Shown here in pieces: positions 8,712 to 18,528 of a stretch of 45,161 bases of DNA. The position numbers were made by a program, and so were the translations under genes. A model generated the notes under the pieces. It was not told where the DNA came from. It made no database searches and was given only the letters and a program-made list of their open reading frames with translations. The DNA is taken from assembly GCF_913020055.1 (NCBI RefSeq), contig NZ_CAJWCF010000027.1, forward strand, positions 1 to 45,161. Reading direction: 5' to 3'. This DNA is from an uncultured Paraglaciecola sp. (GTDB lineage Bacteria; Pseudomonadota; Gammaproteobacteria; Enterobacterales; Alteromonadaceae). Within the stretch, counting starts at the first letter, position 1, and the number at the start of each line of letters is the position of its first letter.

Positions 8712-10375
8712 CTAATGATTGAGCTTAGGCACGGAAATACTAAAACACAGACCGAGTCCGGTGTTATCTACAATTGTAATTTCACCCTTCAATTGCTGGG
8801 TGACTAAATTATAAATGATATGCGTGCCGAGGTCGCTGCCTCCCGCCTGTCGATTAGTAGTAAAGAAAGGTTCGAATATCACTTTTTAATGTCGCTAGAG
8901 ATTCCTTTTCCATTGTCGCAGTATAAAAGTTGTACATGATTATCTAATTCAGTCACCACAATTTTTATGGTTCCCTCACTATTATTGGCAAAAGCATGAG
9001 TCAAACTATTCATGATCAAGTTGGTGGAAATTTGAATAAGCGCGCCGGGATAACTGTTTATAACGGTTTGTGTGGGACAATTGACAATAATATTGTGCCC
9101 GGCTTTTTTAATCCGTGGTTTTAGCGACATTAGAATGTCTTCCAGATAGGATTTTAAATTCACTTGTCGTATTTCATCGACAGTGGTGTCGACTGCCACC
9201 AGTTTAAAACTTCTGATTTGTTCTGCTGCTCGTTGCACACTTGTGAGTGAAATCGAGTAACTTTCATCAATGGCAACTAATCCATCTGTTAGTTTTCGTT
9301 TGGTTAAGTTGTCTTCAGCTAAATCACGCAGGATATCTTTAATTTTGTGTTGAATTACAGTGATGCTCATTAATGCTGTGCCAATGGGCGTATTGAGCTC
9401 ATGTGCTATACCGGCAACCAGTCCGCCTAACGCCGCCATTTTATCGTTCTCAATTAACTTTTTCTGCGTCTGCTTAAGTTCTTCCAAAGCGCTAATAAGA
9501 TCATCATTGCTCTTCTGTAAATCCTCAGTTCTGCTTGCTACCCGACTTTCTAATTCGTTATTGAGCTGGAGTGCACTTTCTTCGGCTTTTATACGGCTAC
9601 TAACTTCTAATTCCAGTTGTTTAATTGCTTCTTTAACTTGTTCAGCAACCAAGCTCAGTGTTTGTATTTCGTTGTTTTCAACGTCAATTTTTTTCTCGCC
9701 CAACTCACTTTTGACCAATATTTTCCGCAGATAACCAATTAAATATCGCAGTTTCTTTGACAGCTGTGATGAAAACAAAATACTGATGCTGGTTGAAATA
9801 ATAATCAGCAACAAGGCAAATACAATAAACAGGTTGGCTTCTTTTTTTAACTCTTCTCGTTTCAGAACCATAGTCGATTGAATTGTTTTTTGGGTGTTTT
9901 CACTTAAAGTAAGCAATTGATTATTAAGCTGATTAAACATAGTCGTTGAATCGTTCATGATGCCAAACGCCAGATCTAAATCGACTGAAGCGGTAAGAAT
10001 TACATTCGCGGTCGTTGCTCGATATTGAATCAATTTATCTTTAATCGCCTGAGGAATAGCCCCTTCTAAGTTGGTTTCAGCAAATTGTGACTCAATACGA
10101 TGAATTTTAAGCAAATAACTCCGACCTAGATCATAGAATATGCCTTCGTCATTAATTTTTGGGGCATCTCGCAGAAGTGAAAATATATCGGTGTGATTAA
10201 TCGCTAATTGATTAGCAATGGATGTGTATCTGTAGGAAGTTGCTTGTTGCTCTGTTTGTGAATATTCAAGAATGTCGCTTTGTTTATCGATGATGTAATA
10301 AAAAATTCCAATTAGAATAAGAATAGTAAATAGCGCCATAATTGGCGCAAACATAAACTTCCACTTAAGAGACAT
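8712..10375 (-). CDS. Sensor histidine kinase with a -1 frameshift near its C-terminus
   Basis: This membrane sensor kinase has TM1 at about 7-29, a roughly 150-residue periplasmic helical sensor region, TM2 at 181-203, then a HAMP-like segment and a coiled coil to about 310. The H box is AGIAHELNTP with phospho-acceptor H325. The ATPase domain shows NLIMNSLTHAF (N box) and DNGKGI (G1, near 487). The first frame stops at TGA (8881-8879) directly after DIKK. In the -1 frame, 56 further residues, beginning VIFEPFFTTNRQAGGSDLG, restore the F and G2 boxes and run to TAG at 8714-8712, giving about 554 residues. The junction is AAA AAG TGA, so the cause could be one lost A, a sequencing error, or true slippage. 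No response regulator is nearby. Confidence 0.85.
8879..8887 (-). other. Frameshift point in the histidine kinase
   Basis: On the minus strand the sequence is ATT AAA AAG TGA. Stepping back one base after AAG reads GTG ATA TTC and continues the conserved kinase C-terminus. One extra A in the A run would restore the frame equally well. Confidence 0.85.
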
Positions 10376-10387
10376 ACAATATCCGTA

Positions 10388-10990
10388 CTACTTATCTTGT
10401 GTTAAATGTTGCTGCCATTGAACCGGCGTTATTCTACCAATATGTTGGTAATTATCACCACTTGGCTTAAAAATATGCACTACACCTTCCGGTTTTGGCC
10501 ATATGTTAGTTACTTCTCGAAGATTCGCGGTGTGTGAGACTAGAACAGTATTTGAGCCAGGGGGCGGAAGTGCTTTTAATTTTACCGACAAACTATCAAT
10601 TAATTTCTGTGTCACTTCGGCATTTTCATTAAGAATAGCCCTAAGTTGATTATCAATTTCAACTTTGTTGAATGCAAAGATTGCGGTATCAACACATCTG
10701 CAATACGGACTCGAAATAACCCTATCAACCTGAATATTAAATTTTCGAATCGCTTCGCCTAATTTTCGTGAGTCCTTAATACCTTGCTCTGATAAATTCC
10801 GTTGTTTGTTGCAGTTTCGTAAATCGGAGAAGTCACTATCGGCTTGGCTAAGATCAGTTGCTCCATGACGAACATAAAGAATGTAACCGCCCTGTTGTAA
10901 CATTTTTATTATTTCCTCGGTCGTGATTTCTTCTGCAGAAAGTGTAGAGCTAAAAACCAATGCGATTAGAATAAATCCAAACAATTTCAT
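10388..10990 (-). CDS. Exported histidine phosphatase family protein
   Basis: This 200-residue protein has a signal peptide (MKLFGFILIALVFSSTLSA) and a histidine phosphatase domain, so it should act in the periplasm. The phosphohistidine motif is LYVRHGATDL, and the second half has VLVSHTANLREVTN, where the histidine matches the other catalytic one. RVISSPYCRCVDTA is the usual substrate-side arginine segment. The start is the ATG at 10990; an upstream in-frame TTG at 11011 would add seven residues before the signal peptide and is less likely. The sensor kinase begins 12 bases after the stop, so the two are probably one transcript. Substrate unknown; a periplasmic phosphate ester is the simplest guess. 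Confidence 0.88.
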   Translation of the reverse strand: MKLFGFILIALVFSSTLSAEEITTEEIIKMLQQGGYILYVRHGATDLSQADSDFSDLRNCNKQRNLSEQGIKDSRKLGEAIRKFNIQVDRVISSPYCRCVDTAIFAFNKVEIDNQLRAILNENAEVTQKLIDSLSVKLKALPPPGSNTVLVSHTANLREVTNIWPKPEGVVHIFKPSGDNYQHIGRITPVQWQQHLTQDK

Positions 10991-11218
10991 TCTATTACCT
11001 GTTTTAATCAACGGAACTAGTGTTATAGGTTTACCATCGAGTTGCCGTTAAAGAAAAAGCAATATTTTATTTGGGTCATTAATTTAACCACAAAAACCAC
11101 TTCCCCTCTTAAAATCCATCTTAGTGTGTGCAATCATTTTTCAAACAGATTGTGTTCGCAGATTATTTGGTATGTCAGATAAGTGGGTTATTAGACATGA
11201 AAATGGAAGGTAAACTGG

Positions 11219-11338
11219 ATGATTGAATTTCACGATGACAGATTAAAAAAACATCTGTTATTTTCAGCGGCAGTGTTTTCCTTTGATATTCAGGCATATA
11301 CCCCGGTAAATGTGGATAAAGTCACGGTAGATAGCTAG
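11219..11338 (+). CDS. Possible small ORF or gene remnant (39 aa)
   Basis: An ATG with AAGG about 10 bases upstream opens a 39-residue frame starting MIEFHDDRLKKHLLFSAAVF and ending VTVDS before TAG. The charged start followed by a hydrophobic patch resembles a signal peptide, and the stop comes soon after a plausible cleavage site. It may be a short secreted peptide or the head of a decayed exported protein, but chance is a strong alternative. Confidence 0.15.
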   Translation: MIEFHDDRLKKHLLFSAAVFSFDIQAYTPVNVDKVTVDS

Positions 11339-11479
11339 TCAATAACCTTTGCTGTCAAGTGCGTAACCTCATTCAAAATATGACCAATGTAAAGCTACTT
11401 AGAGCTACAAGGTACTACAGTCAATATCAATCACACTTGTTACTGAATATTTAAGATTCGTCTAGCAGCAAAACTATCG

Positions 11480-11485
11480 TATAAT
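11480..11485 (+). promoter_or_regulatory. Probable -10 box of the rimO promoter
   Basis: A perfect TATAAT lies 30 bases before the rimO ATG. The -35 region about 17 bases upstream (TTCGTC) is a poor match, so the promoter is tentative. Confidence 0.4.
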
Positions 11486-11515
11486 CGCCGTAATTACCTT
11501 GCTTAAGATACCACC

Positions 11516-12943
11516 ATGACAGTAGAACAATTTACCCCAAACAAAACCACCACCTTAGAAACGCCAGTCAAAATTTTAGAAGACTCGCCTGTACAAAAAA
11601 CCAATGGTACTAAAATTGGCTTTGTCAGCTTGGGCTGCCCTAAGAATTTAGTCGACTCAGAGCGTATTTTAACTCAGCTGCGCACTGAAGGTTACGACGT
11701 AGTGCCTACTTATAACGATTCTGATTTAGTGATTGTGAACACTTGTGGCTTTATTGATTCGGCGGTGCAGGAGTCTTTGGATACTATTGGTGAAGCGTTG
11801 GCCGAAAACGGTAAAGTGATAGTTACAGGTTGTTTGGGTATTAAAGAAGATGAAATTCGTGAAGTACATCCAAATGTATTAGCTATTACTGGCCCCCATG
11901 CCTATGAAGAAGTGGTGAATCAGGTACATGAACATTTACCGCAACCTGAACATAATCCTTATTTAAACTTAGTGCCAGATATTGGCGTAAAGCTTACGCC
12001 TAGGCATTATGCCTATTTGAAAATATCTGAAGGCTGTAACCATAGGTGCACCTTTTGTATCATCCCGTCTATGCGTGGCGACTTAGTCAGCCGTCCTATT
12101 GGTAGCATTTTAGACGAAGCAAAACGTTTGAAAAATGCTGGGGTAAAAGAGTTATTGGTTATTTCTCAAGATACCAGTGCGTATGGCGTAGACGTCAAAA
12201 GCAAAACTGATTTTTGGGATGGTATGCCGGTGAAAACCGACATGAAATCTTTGTGTGAAAAGCTCGGTGAAATGGGTATTTGGGTGCGACTGCATTATGT
12301 TTACCCCTACCCTTCAGTAGACAAAATTATGCCACTGATGGCTGAAGGTAAAATTTTGCCTTATTTGGATATTCCTTTTCAACATGCCAGCCCGCGTATT
12401 CTTAAACTAATGAAACGTCCTGCTGCTGCCGAGCGCACTATGGCGCGTATCAATGCATGGCGTGAGGTGTGTCCGAATATCGTTATTCGTTCGACCTTTA
12501 TTGTGGGTTTCCCCGGTGAAACTGAAGAAGATTTTCAGATGTTGTTAGACTTTTTAGATGAAGCCCAACTCGACCGTGTAGGTTGTTTTAAATATTCAGA
12601 TGTAGATGGCGCAAAAGCCAACGACTTGCCCGATCCGGTAAGCGAAGATATCAAACAACAACGTTACGACCGCTTTATGCAAAAACAATCACTGATCAGC
12701 ACTGCTAAGCTAAAAGAAAAAATTGGCTTAGAGTATCAAGTGATTATTGATGAGGTCACACCAGAAGGCGCGGTTGGCCGTTGTTATGCCGATGCACCTG
12801 AGATTGATGGCAATGTGCATTTAACTGATGAATTTGATGTAGAGCCTGGGGATATTATTTGGGCACAAGTCATTCATAGTAACGAATACGACTTATGGGC
12901 AGTAAAAGTAGCTGACGATGAAGAAACCGAAATCGTCGAATAA
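11516..12943 (+). CDS. rimO: Ribosomal protein S12 methylthiotransferase RimO
   Basis: This 475-residue radical-SAM enzyme adds a methylthio group to an aspartate of ribosomal protein S12 (Asp89 in E. coli). The N-terminal UPF0004 domain has [18 protein letters not shown] with the auxiliary-cluster cysteines, including the NTCGF cysteine. The radical-SAM cluster is CNHRCTFC, followed by [13 protein letters not shown]. The C-terminal TRAM domain (about 400-470) binds S12. The first roughly 30 residues precede the conserved IGFVSLG start and form a non-conserved extension similar to that of Alteromonas relatives. The gene is probably alone in its transcript, because a palindromic element begins 4 bases after the stop. 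Confidence 0.97.
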   Translation: MTVEQFTPNKTTTLETPVKILEDSPVQKTNGTKIGFVSLGCPKNLVDSERILTQLRTEGYDVVPTYNDSDLVIVNTCGFIDSAVQESLDTIGEALAENGKVIVTGCLGIKEDEIREVHPNVLAITGPHAYEEVVNQVHEHLPQPEHNPYLNLVPDIGVKLTPRHYAYLKISEGCNHRCTFCIIPSMRGDLVSRPIGSILDEAKRLKNAGVKELLVISQDTSAYGVDVKSKTDFWDGMPVKTDMKSLCEKLGEMGIWVRLHYVYPYPSVDKIMPLMAEGKILPYLDIPFQHASPRILKLMKRPAAAERTMARINAWREVCPNIVIRSTFIVGFPGETEEDFQMLLDFLDEAQLDRVGCFKYSDVDGAKANDLPDPVSEDIKQQRYDRFMQKQSLISTAKLKEKIGLEYQVIIDEVTPEGAVGRCYADAPEIDGNVHLTDEFDVEPGDIIWAQVIHSNEYDLWAVKVADDEETEIVE

Positions 12944-12946
12944 TTA

Positions 12947-13210
12947 AGGGGCTGTTTATCTTTCATATGTCCCCGAGATTATCCTCAAAATGTACTCAAT
13001 CAAGGCAAAACCTGTGAAGTTTGGCCACCCAAATAAACAGATTTTAACGCTGAGTGAGGGCGTTTTGAGGAAAACCCTTCGGGCTGGGACATTTATTCGC
13101 CTACCTTCGTTGTTTACCTTTCGTTTAGAATACTAAACTTCAAGGAAAACGCCTCGGTATACAATTAAATGACCTCAGTCTCGAGTATATATGAAAGATA
13201 AACAGCCCCT
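12947..13210. mobile_element. MITE-like element with 22-bp perfect terminal inverted repeats
   Basis: The left end AGGGGCTGTTTATC... (12947-12968) and the right end ...GATAAACAGCCCCT (13189-13210) are perfect inverted copies over 22 bases. Beyond them, imperfect symmetry continues (CGAGA on both arms; TGAGGGCGTTTT against CGAGGCGTTTT in inverted sense), so the 264-bp unit could fold as a long interrupted hairpin. No protein is encoded. No clear target duplication was found: TTA lies on the left and ATAA on the right. It starts 4 bases after the rimO stop and ends 14 bases before the next gene's ATG, leaving that ribosome site intact. It is either a non-autonomous mobile element or an intergenic repeat, and transcripts reading into it would probably end there. 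Confidence 0.72.
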
Positions 13211-13224
13211 ATAAGGACTTAACT

Positions 13225-13677
13225 ATGTCAACCTCTGTTAACGATCTCGCTCAGGTCATCCAAATTGTGGTGGCGCCTATCTTTATGTTGACCGGTATTG
13301 CTGGTTTTTTAAATGTAATGTCTGGGCGTTTAGGGCGGATCGTTGATAGAGCACGTATTATGGAGCGGCGTGTTTCTACCATTAAAAACCCAGAGTTTTT
13401 AGAACAGTCAGAAAACGAGTTAAAAAATATATGGCGTAGAATCAAATTGATCAACCGCTCAATTGGTTTATGTACCGCCTCAGCCTTATTTGTTTGCGCT
13501 GTTGTAGTGCTCTTGTTTTTGGGTGATCTATTGATGTTTGATTTGAGTCAATTGATTGTCACACTGTTTGTTATTGCACTGTTTTTATTGATTTTTGCCC
13601 TACTCACTTTTTTAAAAGAAGTACAACTAGCCACCAGAACATTACAAATGGGTAAAGAGAAAATATTTAACGATTAA
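13225..13677 (+). CDS. DUF2721 family membrane protein
   Basis: This 150-residue inner-membrane protein fits the DUF2721 family. The first hydrophobic helix (about 8-30) leads into the family's conserved MSGRLGRIVDRARIMERR. Two adjacent helices follow at about 80-100 and 107-130. The central 45-75 region is charged and probably cytoplasmic. Function is unknown. The ribosome site (AAGGAC) lies just outside the palindromic element, so the element may supply or block the promoter. The gene converges on the AEC transporter with only 4 bases between stop codons, and no terminator hairpin is visible there. Confidence 0.9.
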   Translation: MSTSVNDLAQVIQIVVAPIFMLTGIAGFLNVMSGRLGRIVDRARIMERRVSTIKNPEFLEQSENELKNIWRRIKLINRSIGLCTASALFVCAVVVLLFLGDLLMFDLSQLIVTLFVIALFLLIFALLTFLKEVQLATRTLQMGKEKIFND

Positions 13678-13681
13678 CCCC

Positions 13682-14617
13682 TTATACCCATTGCATTTCA
13701 CGCAAAACAAACAAGCCCAGTGTTGAGCTAACAATCGACATAAGCGTGCTGCCAGCGATAATAGCGGCGGTTAAATGGTAATCGCCACCAATACTTCTAA
13801 CCATTGGATAGGCTGCAGCCGCTGTAGGTGCAGCAGTCATCATAAAGAGTACGCCAAGCTCTTCGCCCCTAAGCCCCAAATAAAAACCCAATGCAGTCGC
13901 TACCATTGGGATAAACACAATTTTACTGCCAATTGCCCAATACAAGATGTTTGAAGAACGAAACTCTTGCCAACGAATGGTGGCGCCCACACAAAGCAGA
14001 GCTAAAGGCAGGGTCATTTTTGCTAAATAATTACCGGTATCTAAGATTAACTTCGGAACTTGAATTGGTAATAAGGCCACCACTATTGCCAACGAAATGG
14101 CGATAGCCAAAGGATTTGTTAACACACTTCGCGCCACTTCTTTAACTCTTGGGGTTTTTTCTTGGTGATAATACAAGGTCAATATAGAGAAGATGTTTAA
14201 CGGCACCACCAGTACAGCAAGATACATAGAAGCAATCGCTAAGGCCGACTCACCAAAGGCATTGACTGACAAGGCCAAACCTACAATTGCCATATTACCT
14301 CTGCACGCCCCTTGCACAAAGGCGCCTCTAGCCAATTTGTTAGTGATGCCATATGCTAGAAAATGAAAAATAATAAAGGCCCCCGTCATGACACTGCCAG
14401 CAAAAACAAGTAAGAATGTAGGGAAATGGTCGGTTAGATTGGTGGTAGCAATATTAACAAACAACAAGCAGGGTAAAGTGAGATTAAAAACCAATTCTGA
14501 GCCGGTTTTAGCAAATTCGTCGGTTATCCAATTTATACGTTTTAACAAAATTCCTAAACCAATAATCAGGCTAATGGGCAATGTTACGTCTAAGGCATAG
14601 GTTAAAGAGTCAAACAT
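13682..14617 (-). CDS. AEC (auxin efflux carrier) family transporter
   Basis: This 311-residue inner-membrane protein has about ten hydrophobic segments in the bile/arsenite/riboflavin-like fold. The family pattern is visible in the N-terminal half (LPISLIIGLGILLKRINWI) and in the C-terminal AAPTAAAAYPMV segment, where small residues line the crossing region. AEC members move organic anions such as malate or malonate; the substrate here is unknown. The start is taken as ATG at 14617. A TTG at 14641 would add eight residues with no better ribosome site. The gene follows tamB in the same direction at 35 bases, so it may be co-transcribed, but a functional link is not implied. Confidence 0.9.
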   Translation of the reverse strand: MFDSLTYALDVTLPISLIIGLGILLKRINWITDEFAKTGSELVFNLTLPCLLFVNIATTNLTDHFPTFLLVFAGSVMTGAFIIFHFLAYGITNKLARGAFVQGACRGNMAIVGLALSVNAFGESALAIASMYLAVLVVPLNIFSILTLYYHQEKTPRVKEVARSVLTNPLAIAISLAIVVALLPIQVPKLILDTGNYLAKMTLPLALLCVGATIRWQEFRSSNILYWAIGSKIVFIPMVATALGFYLGLRGEELGVLFMMTAAPTAAAAYPMVRSIGGDYHLTAAIIAGSTLMSIVSSTLGLFVLREMQWV

Positions 14618-14652
14618 AGGCTTGAGCCCTGTTGTCACCAAGCGAATGTAAT

Positions 14653-17600
14653 CTAGTCATCTTTTACCTGCTTATTTTGCTTACCTTCAATACTAAATTG
14701 ATAATAAATATCAATTGCGGCATTCGCACCACCACTGACAGCCTCTAAATATAGTTTGGGTAGTAACTCGTATCTAATGGCCACTTCTGCAACCGAGTCA
14801 AACACCGGCACGCTATAACGTAATTGCACCCCCGGAGCTAAAGTGCCCGTTAAGGATAACTGGGTACCTTCGCCCTGCCCAGATGTATCTAAACTCACAT
14901 CTTCAAAGCCTAATTTATTGCCTACTTTACTGATCAGGTTTTCACTTTGGCCTAAGCCCAGCGCCAATAAAGCATTTCTTAACATTACATCTTGGCTATC
15001 GCCGCTGGAACCGCCCAAACCTCTTCCGGTTAAGATATAAGATAAGCTTTGTTGTTGTTCCATAGTAGGTTCAGAAAACACACTGATAGTGGGGTTTTGT
15101 GCAACGCCCTGTACTTTTATGCCAGCAACTACACCGTCGGCAGTTAAATCAGGATCTCTGACAGCTTCGATATTCAAAAATGGCCGATCAAGAGAACTAG
15201 TAAATAATATATCACCTTCACGAATAATCAGGTTTTGCCCGTATGCCTTGTAGCGGCCATTAACCAATTGCACTTCGCCGCCACCAAATATTTCACTCTT
15301 ATTGTTTTGCAATTTCAGTTGGCCTTGCAAATCGGTGGTAAGACCAAAGGCATCCAATTTCACTTGGTTATTACTCAGGGGATCAACTTTTAATAAAACA
15401 TTCAGAGCTAACCTTTGTTGAGAGGCTTCTTGCTCGGCTTGTTTCTCAACTAAAATCACATCTTTTGACGGAGAAATAGACCCCTTGGGTAACTCACGCA
15501 CTTTGACACGAGCATAAGGGATAGTCACCTCGCCCTTTATCTCTAAATTATCGGGTTCGAACATTAGACTGATATTTGGGCTGACTTTAGCCTTGATCAT
15601 GCTCTGATAATCAAACTCCAATTCTTCACCAGATATATGCAAATTACCTTTGAGTGTTGGTTCCCAAGCAATGTCGCCATACATTTCACCTAGGCCTTTA
15701 CCCAATTTATAACTACCTTTGAAATCAGCATTTTGCCCTTTTAAGCTAATACTTTGTTCAATTTCACTTAACGCCACAGGCAGCGATTCGTCTTTTAACG
15801 CACCGCTAGTTAAGGTCAATTCACCGGTTAACAAAGGACTACCAAATGTGCCGTTTATTTGTGTTTGCCCATTAATATTGCCTTGTAACACATCTAGTTC
15901 AGGGACTAGCGCTTTGAAAGCGGCTAAATCAAAACGCTCAATAAGTAACTCACCTTGTAGGGGTCTATTTAGTGGCTCAGCATAGACACCAGACTGCGCC
16001 TCAATACTGGCACTCACAGTACCTATTTTGTTACCAGACAAATGAATTTTAGCCAGAACACTGTTTTGATTAACCTGCGCTTCTACCAAGGTTTCGTTTA
16101 ATGCAAGTTTAAGATTATTCTGCTCGCTAAAAGTCCACTCGCCAGAACTCAGGCTGGCACTTAACATAGCATTAGGCATGCTTTCGATATTCCAGTCACC
16201 GGACATATCCAAATTTAAACGACTCTTGGTTTGAATTTTAGGTATACCCGGCATCACACGTCGAACAACTGACAGCAAATCAAATTCTTTAAGTGACACA
16301 TCCCAAGCCAGGGCATTGTCCTTAAACTCTGCCAGTTTAATGCAAAGTTCATTGTCCGAGTGGCTCCAGCAATGAGGAGCAATAAGGTATTGCTGTTTGT
16401 GCCAATCCGCTTCAATCTTAAAAGGTTCATCTAAGCTCAAATTGGCATAGGACGATACAATATCGCCAGATAACCAATTACCCTGCCAAGACGTTTGATT
16501 AAGCTGCCCTTGAATACTCACATTAACGCTAGTGCTTTGTCCGCTGGTGGTTAATTCAAATTGGTGGTCATTCGCATCACCACTTAACACCATCTGCGCA
16601 CTATCAACTTGGTTACTAATACCTTGAATACCCTTCAACTCTAAATTCAACTCGACCGGCTTTTGCTCGTTCCATTTTAGGTTACCCTTACCTATAGCTT
16701 GTTGAACAAACACCTCTGAAGCCAATAAATCATTGCCTGATAGCTGATAACTAATTTCTGGTTTCTCAGCACTACCACTCAAATCACCAACTAAATTAAG
16801 TGAACCGCCAAGTTGTGGAAGTGTGGTAGATAGGTCTGCGGCATCTAAAGTAAATTTGATATCCAATGCCTGATCCCTTGATACTCTGCCGTCTAGTAAT
16901 AAGACGTTTTCAGCATTTTTTAGCGACAAAGCCTGAAACTGTAAACCCTCATTTTGCTGAAAATCAACACTGCCTGATGCACTTAAAGGATAACCTTGCC
17001 ATTGTCCATTTATGTCTAATTTGGTTAAATTTGCTTTCCAAATACCTTGACTATTATAGGCTTGAGTCGAAATATCACCATTAATATCTGCCGTAAATTC
17101 AGGCCAAAAAACACTTGGATCAATATGTTTAATAGTAGAACTACCTTGCCAATCGATAAATTCAGAAAAGGTTAACTTACCCTGACTCAAAATTTGCCCG
17201 CCTAGGGTTTCTAGCAACAACTCATTCAGCTCAAAACGCTTATTTTGCGCAGTTGATGCACCAGTGGCACTAAGGTTGATTTTGGTATCTGGTACATCTT
17301 TACCAGATACCATTGTCATAATTGACATTTTCAATGCGTTTAAATTGCCCCCTATTTCAATCACACCCGTTTCAGATTTAAAATCTGCTGAAACTAAAGG
17401 CCACTGCAATTGCTTCCAATCTAGTCTCATTTTGACTGGCAAGGTGCTCTTAGCGGGTTGTGCCGTAAAGTCCATTGTGAGTTTTAAAGGTTTAGCATTA
17501 GAAGGTACGGGGTCTGTAGATAAAGTCGTGTCAATTAATTCAACTTTTGTAGTCAAAGAATTAATATTACCTGATGAACGTAATGTTAGTTTTAATGGTG

Positions 17601-18528
17601 TTTTATCTTCCAGCAAAGCATTAGCGTCAACTGAAAATACATGTTCAAACTGACCATTTAACTGCACGTTACCTTTTGCTATTAATCGGCCTTGTTGATG
17701 CTCAACTAGCAACTCATTTAATTGTACTTTTTTCTTGCTGCCGCTTGCTTTAAGGCTGACTTTTGCAAGCTTTATTTCTTCTTGCCCAGCCAACTGCAAT
17801 CGAGCTTCAGACAGATTAAAAGCCAACACATCAAAATGGAGTGGTAACACAATAGGTGTTGGGATAACGGGCTGATATTGCCAGCTAGTCCAATCAAAGG
17901 GCTCTTGAGTGGGCAGCGATGAATTTTGTATGGCATAGGTGGTGAGGTCAAACCCATGTAATTGCATATTTTCAATACGAAGGCGCTGATAAAAGTCCAA
18001 TTTCCCTGTCAGTTTTTGCCACATAATATCTGCTGTATCTTTAATTTTTAGAGATACCTTATTTAAGCTGATATTTTTGATGCTAACTGGAATAGGTAAC
18101 GTTAGCGCTGCGCCTGCAGGCTCTGTTTTAGGTGATGCATTACTGGGTTGTATTTGCACAACCGTTTTGTCGGTACTTAATGAATCAATACAAACAGTTA
18201 ACTTCCAAACACAAGACAGTTGTATTGATACACTTAGGTTATAAATATCGACTTGGCTACCAACTTGCTGCCACTTCACCGAAGAAAGGTGCAACTCTGA
18301 CCCCATACCGCCACTGGCATAATCAATAGTCAATTCATCAACTAAACTATTCGCAGTGCCAATAACGGCCTGTGAGCCCCAAGGTGTGAGTGTTAGCCCA
18401 ATCAACAGGCATAAAACAGTCACCAACACTAACCCAAGCTTTAATATGCCAGAAACAAGTTTGCTGATTAAGCTAGGCTTTTTGGGCTGTTTTTCGCTAG
18501 CGTTTTGCACAGCCGATTCGGAGCTCAT
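14653..18528 (-). CDS. tamB: Translocation and assembly module inner-membrane component TamB
   Basis: This 1291-residue AsmA-like/DUF490 protein spans the periplasm as a long beta-taco bridge. A single N-terminal anchor is at about 30-50 (LGLVLVTVLCLLIGLTL). Beta-rich repeats fill the middle. The conserved C-terminal domain (about 950-1280) includes NPTISVFSEPTMEQQQSLSY, then ILTGRGLGG. It partners TamA in inserting certain outer-membrane proteins, and TamB-like proteins also help move phospholipids to the outer membrane. Its ATG overlaps the tamA stop by four bases (ATGA), indicating translational coupling. The length is close to E. coli TamB (1259). Confidence 0.96.
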   Translation of the reverse strand: MSSESAVQNASEKQPKKPSLISKLVSGILKLGLVLVTVLCLLIGLTLTPWGSQAVIGTANSLVDELTIDYASGGMGSELHLSSVKWQQVGSQVDIYNLSVSIQLSCVWKLTVCIDSLSTDKTVVQIQPSNASPKTEPAGAALTLPIPVSIKNISLNKVSLKIKDTADIMWQKLTGKLDFYQRLRIENMQLHGFDLTTYAIQNSSLPTQEPFDWTSWQYQPVIPTPIVLPLHFDVLAFNLSEARLQLAGQEEIKLAKVSLKASGSKKKVQLNELLVEHQQGRLIAKGNVQLNGQFEHVFSVDANALLEDKTPLKLTLRSSGNINSLTTKVELIDTTLSTDPVPSNAKPLKLTMDFTAQPAKSTLPVKMRLDWKQLQWPLVSADFKSETGVIEIGGNLNALKMSIMTMVSGKDVPDTKINLSATGASTAQNKRFELNELLLETLGGQILSQGKLTFSEFIDWQGSSTIKHIDPSVFWPEFTADINGDISTQAYNSQGIWKANLTKLDINGQWQGYPLSASGSVDFQQNEGLQFQALSLKNAENVLLLDGRVSRDQALDIKFTLDAADLSTTLPQLGGSLNLVGDLSGSAEKPEISYQLSGNDLLASEVFVQQAIGKGNLKWNEQKPVELNLELKGIQGISNQVDSAQMVLSGDANDHQFELTTSGQSTSVNVSIQGQLNQTSWQGNWLSGDIVSSYANLSLDEPFKIEADWHKQQYLIAPHCWSHSDNELCIKLAEFKDNALAWDVSLKEFDLLSVVRRVMPGIPKIQTKSRLNLDMSGDWNIESMPNAMLSASLSSGEWTFSEQNNLKLALNETLVEAQVNQNSVLAKIHLSGNKIGTVSASIEAQSGVYAEPLNRPLQGELLIERFDLAAFKALVPELDVLQGNINGQTQINGTFGSPLLTGELTLTSGALKDESLPVALSEIEQSISLKGQNADFKGSYKLGKGLGEMYGDIAWEPTLKGNLHISGEELEFDYQSMIKAKVSPNISLMFEPDNLEIKGEVTIPYARVKVRELPKGSISPSKDVILVEKQAEQEASQQRLALNVLLKVDPLSNNQVKLDAFGLTTDLQGQLKLQNNKSEIFGGGEVQLVNGRYKAYGQNLIIREGDILFTSSLDRPFLNIEAVRDPDLTADGVVAGIKVQGVAQNPTISVFSEPTMEQQQSLSYILTGRGLGGSSGDSQDVMLRNALLALGLGQSENLISKVGNKLGFEDVSLDTSGQGEGTQLSLTGTLAPGVQLRYSVPVFDSVAEVAIRYELLPKLYLEAVSGGANAAIDIYYQFSIEGKQNKQVKDD

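Larger units (their letters stand above)
10991..11515. other. Intergenic region before rimO
   Basis: This stretch lies between divergent genes and has no convincing gene. The only candidate, a 39-residue frame at 11219-11338, is listed separately at low confidence. A TATAAT box for rimO is at 11480-11485. The rest is AT-rich and shows no repeat. Confidence 0.4.

Noticed and set aside
9360-9734. 124-codon rightward frame
   Set aside because: Antisense shadow of the histidine kinase; Ser/Leu/Ile-rich composition typical of a reverse frame.
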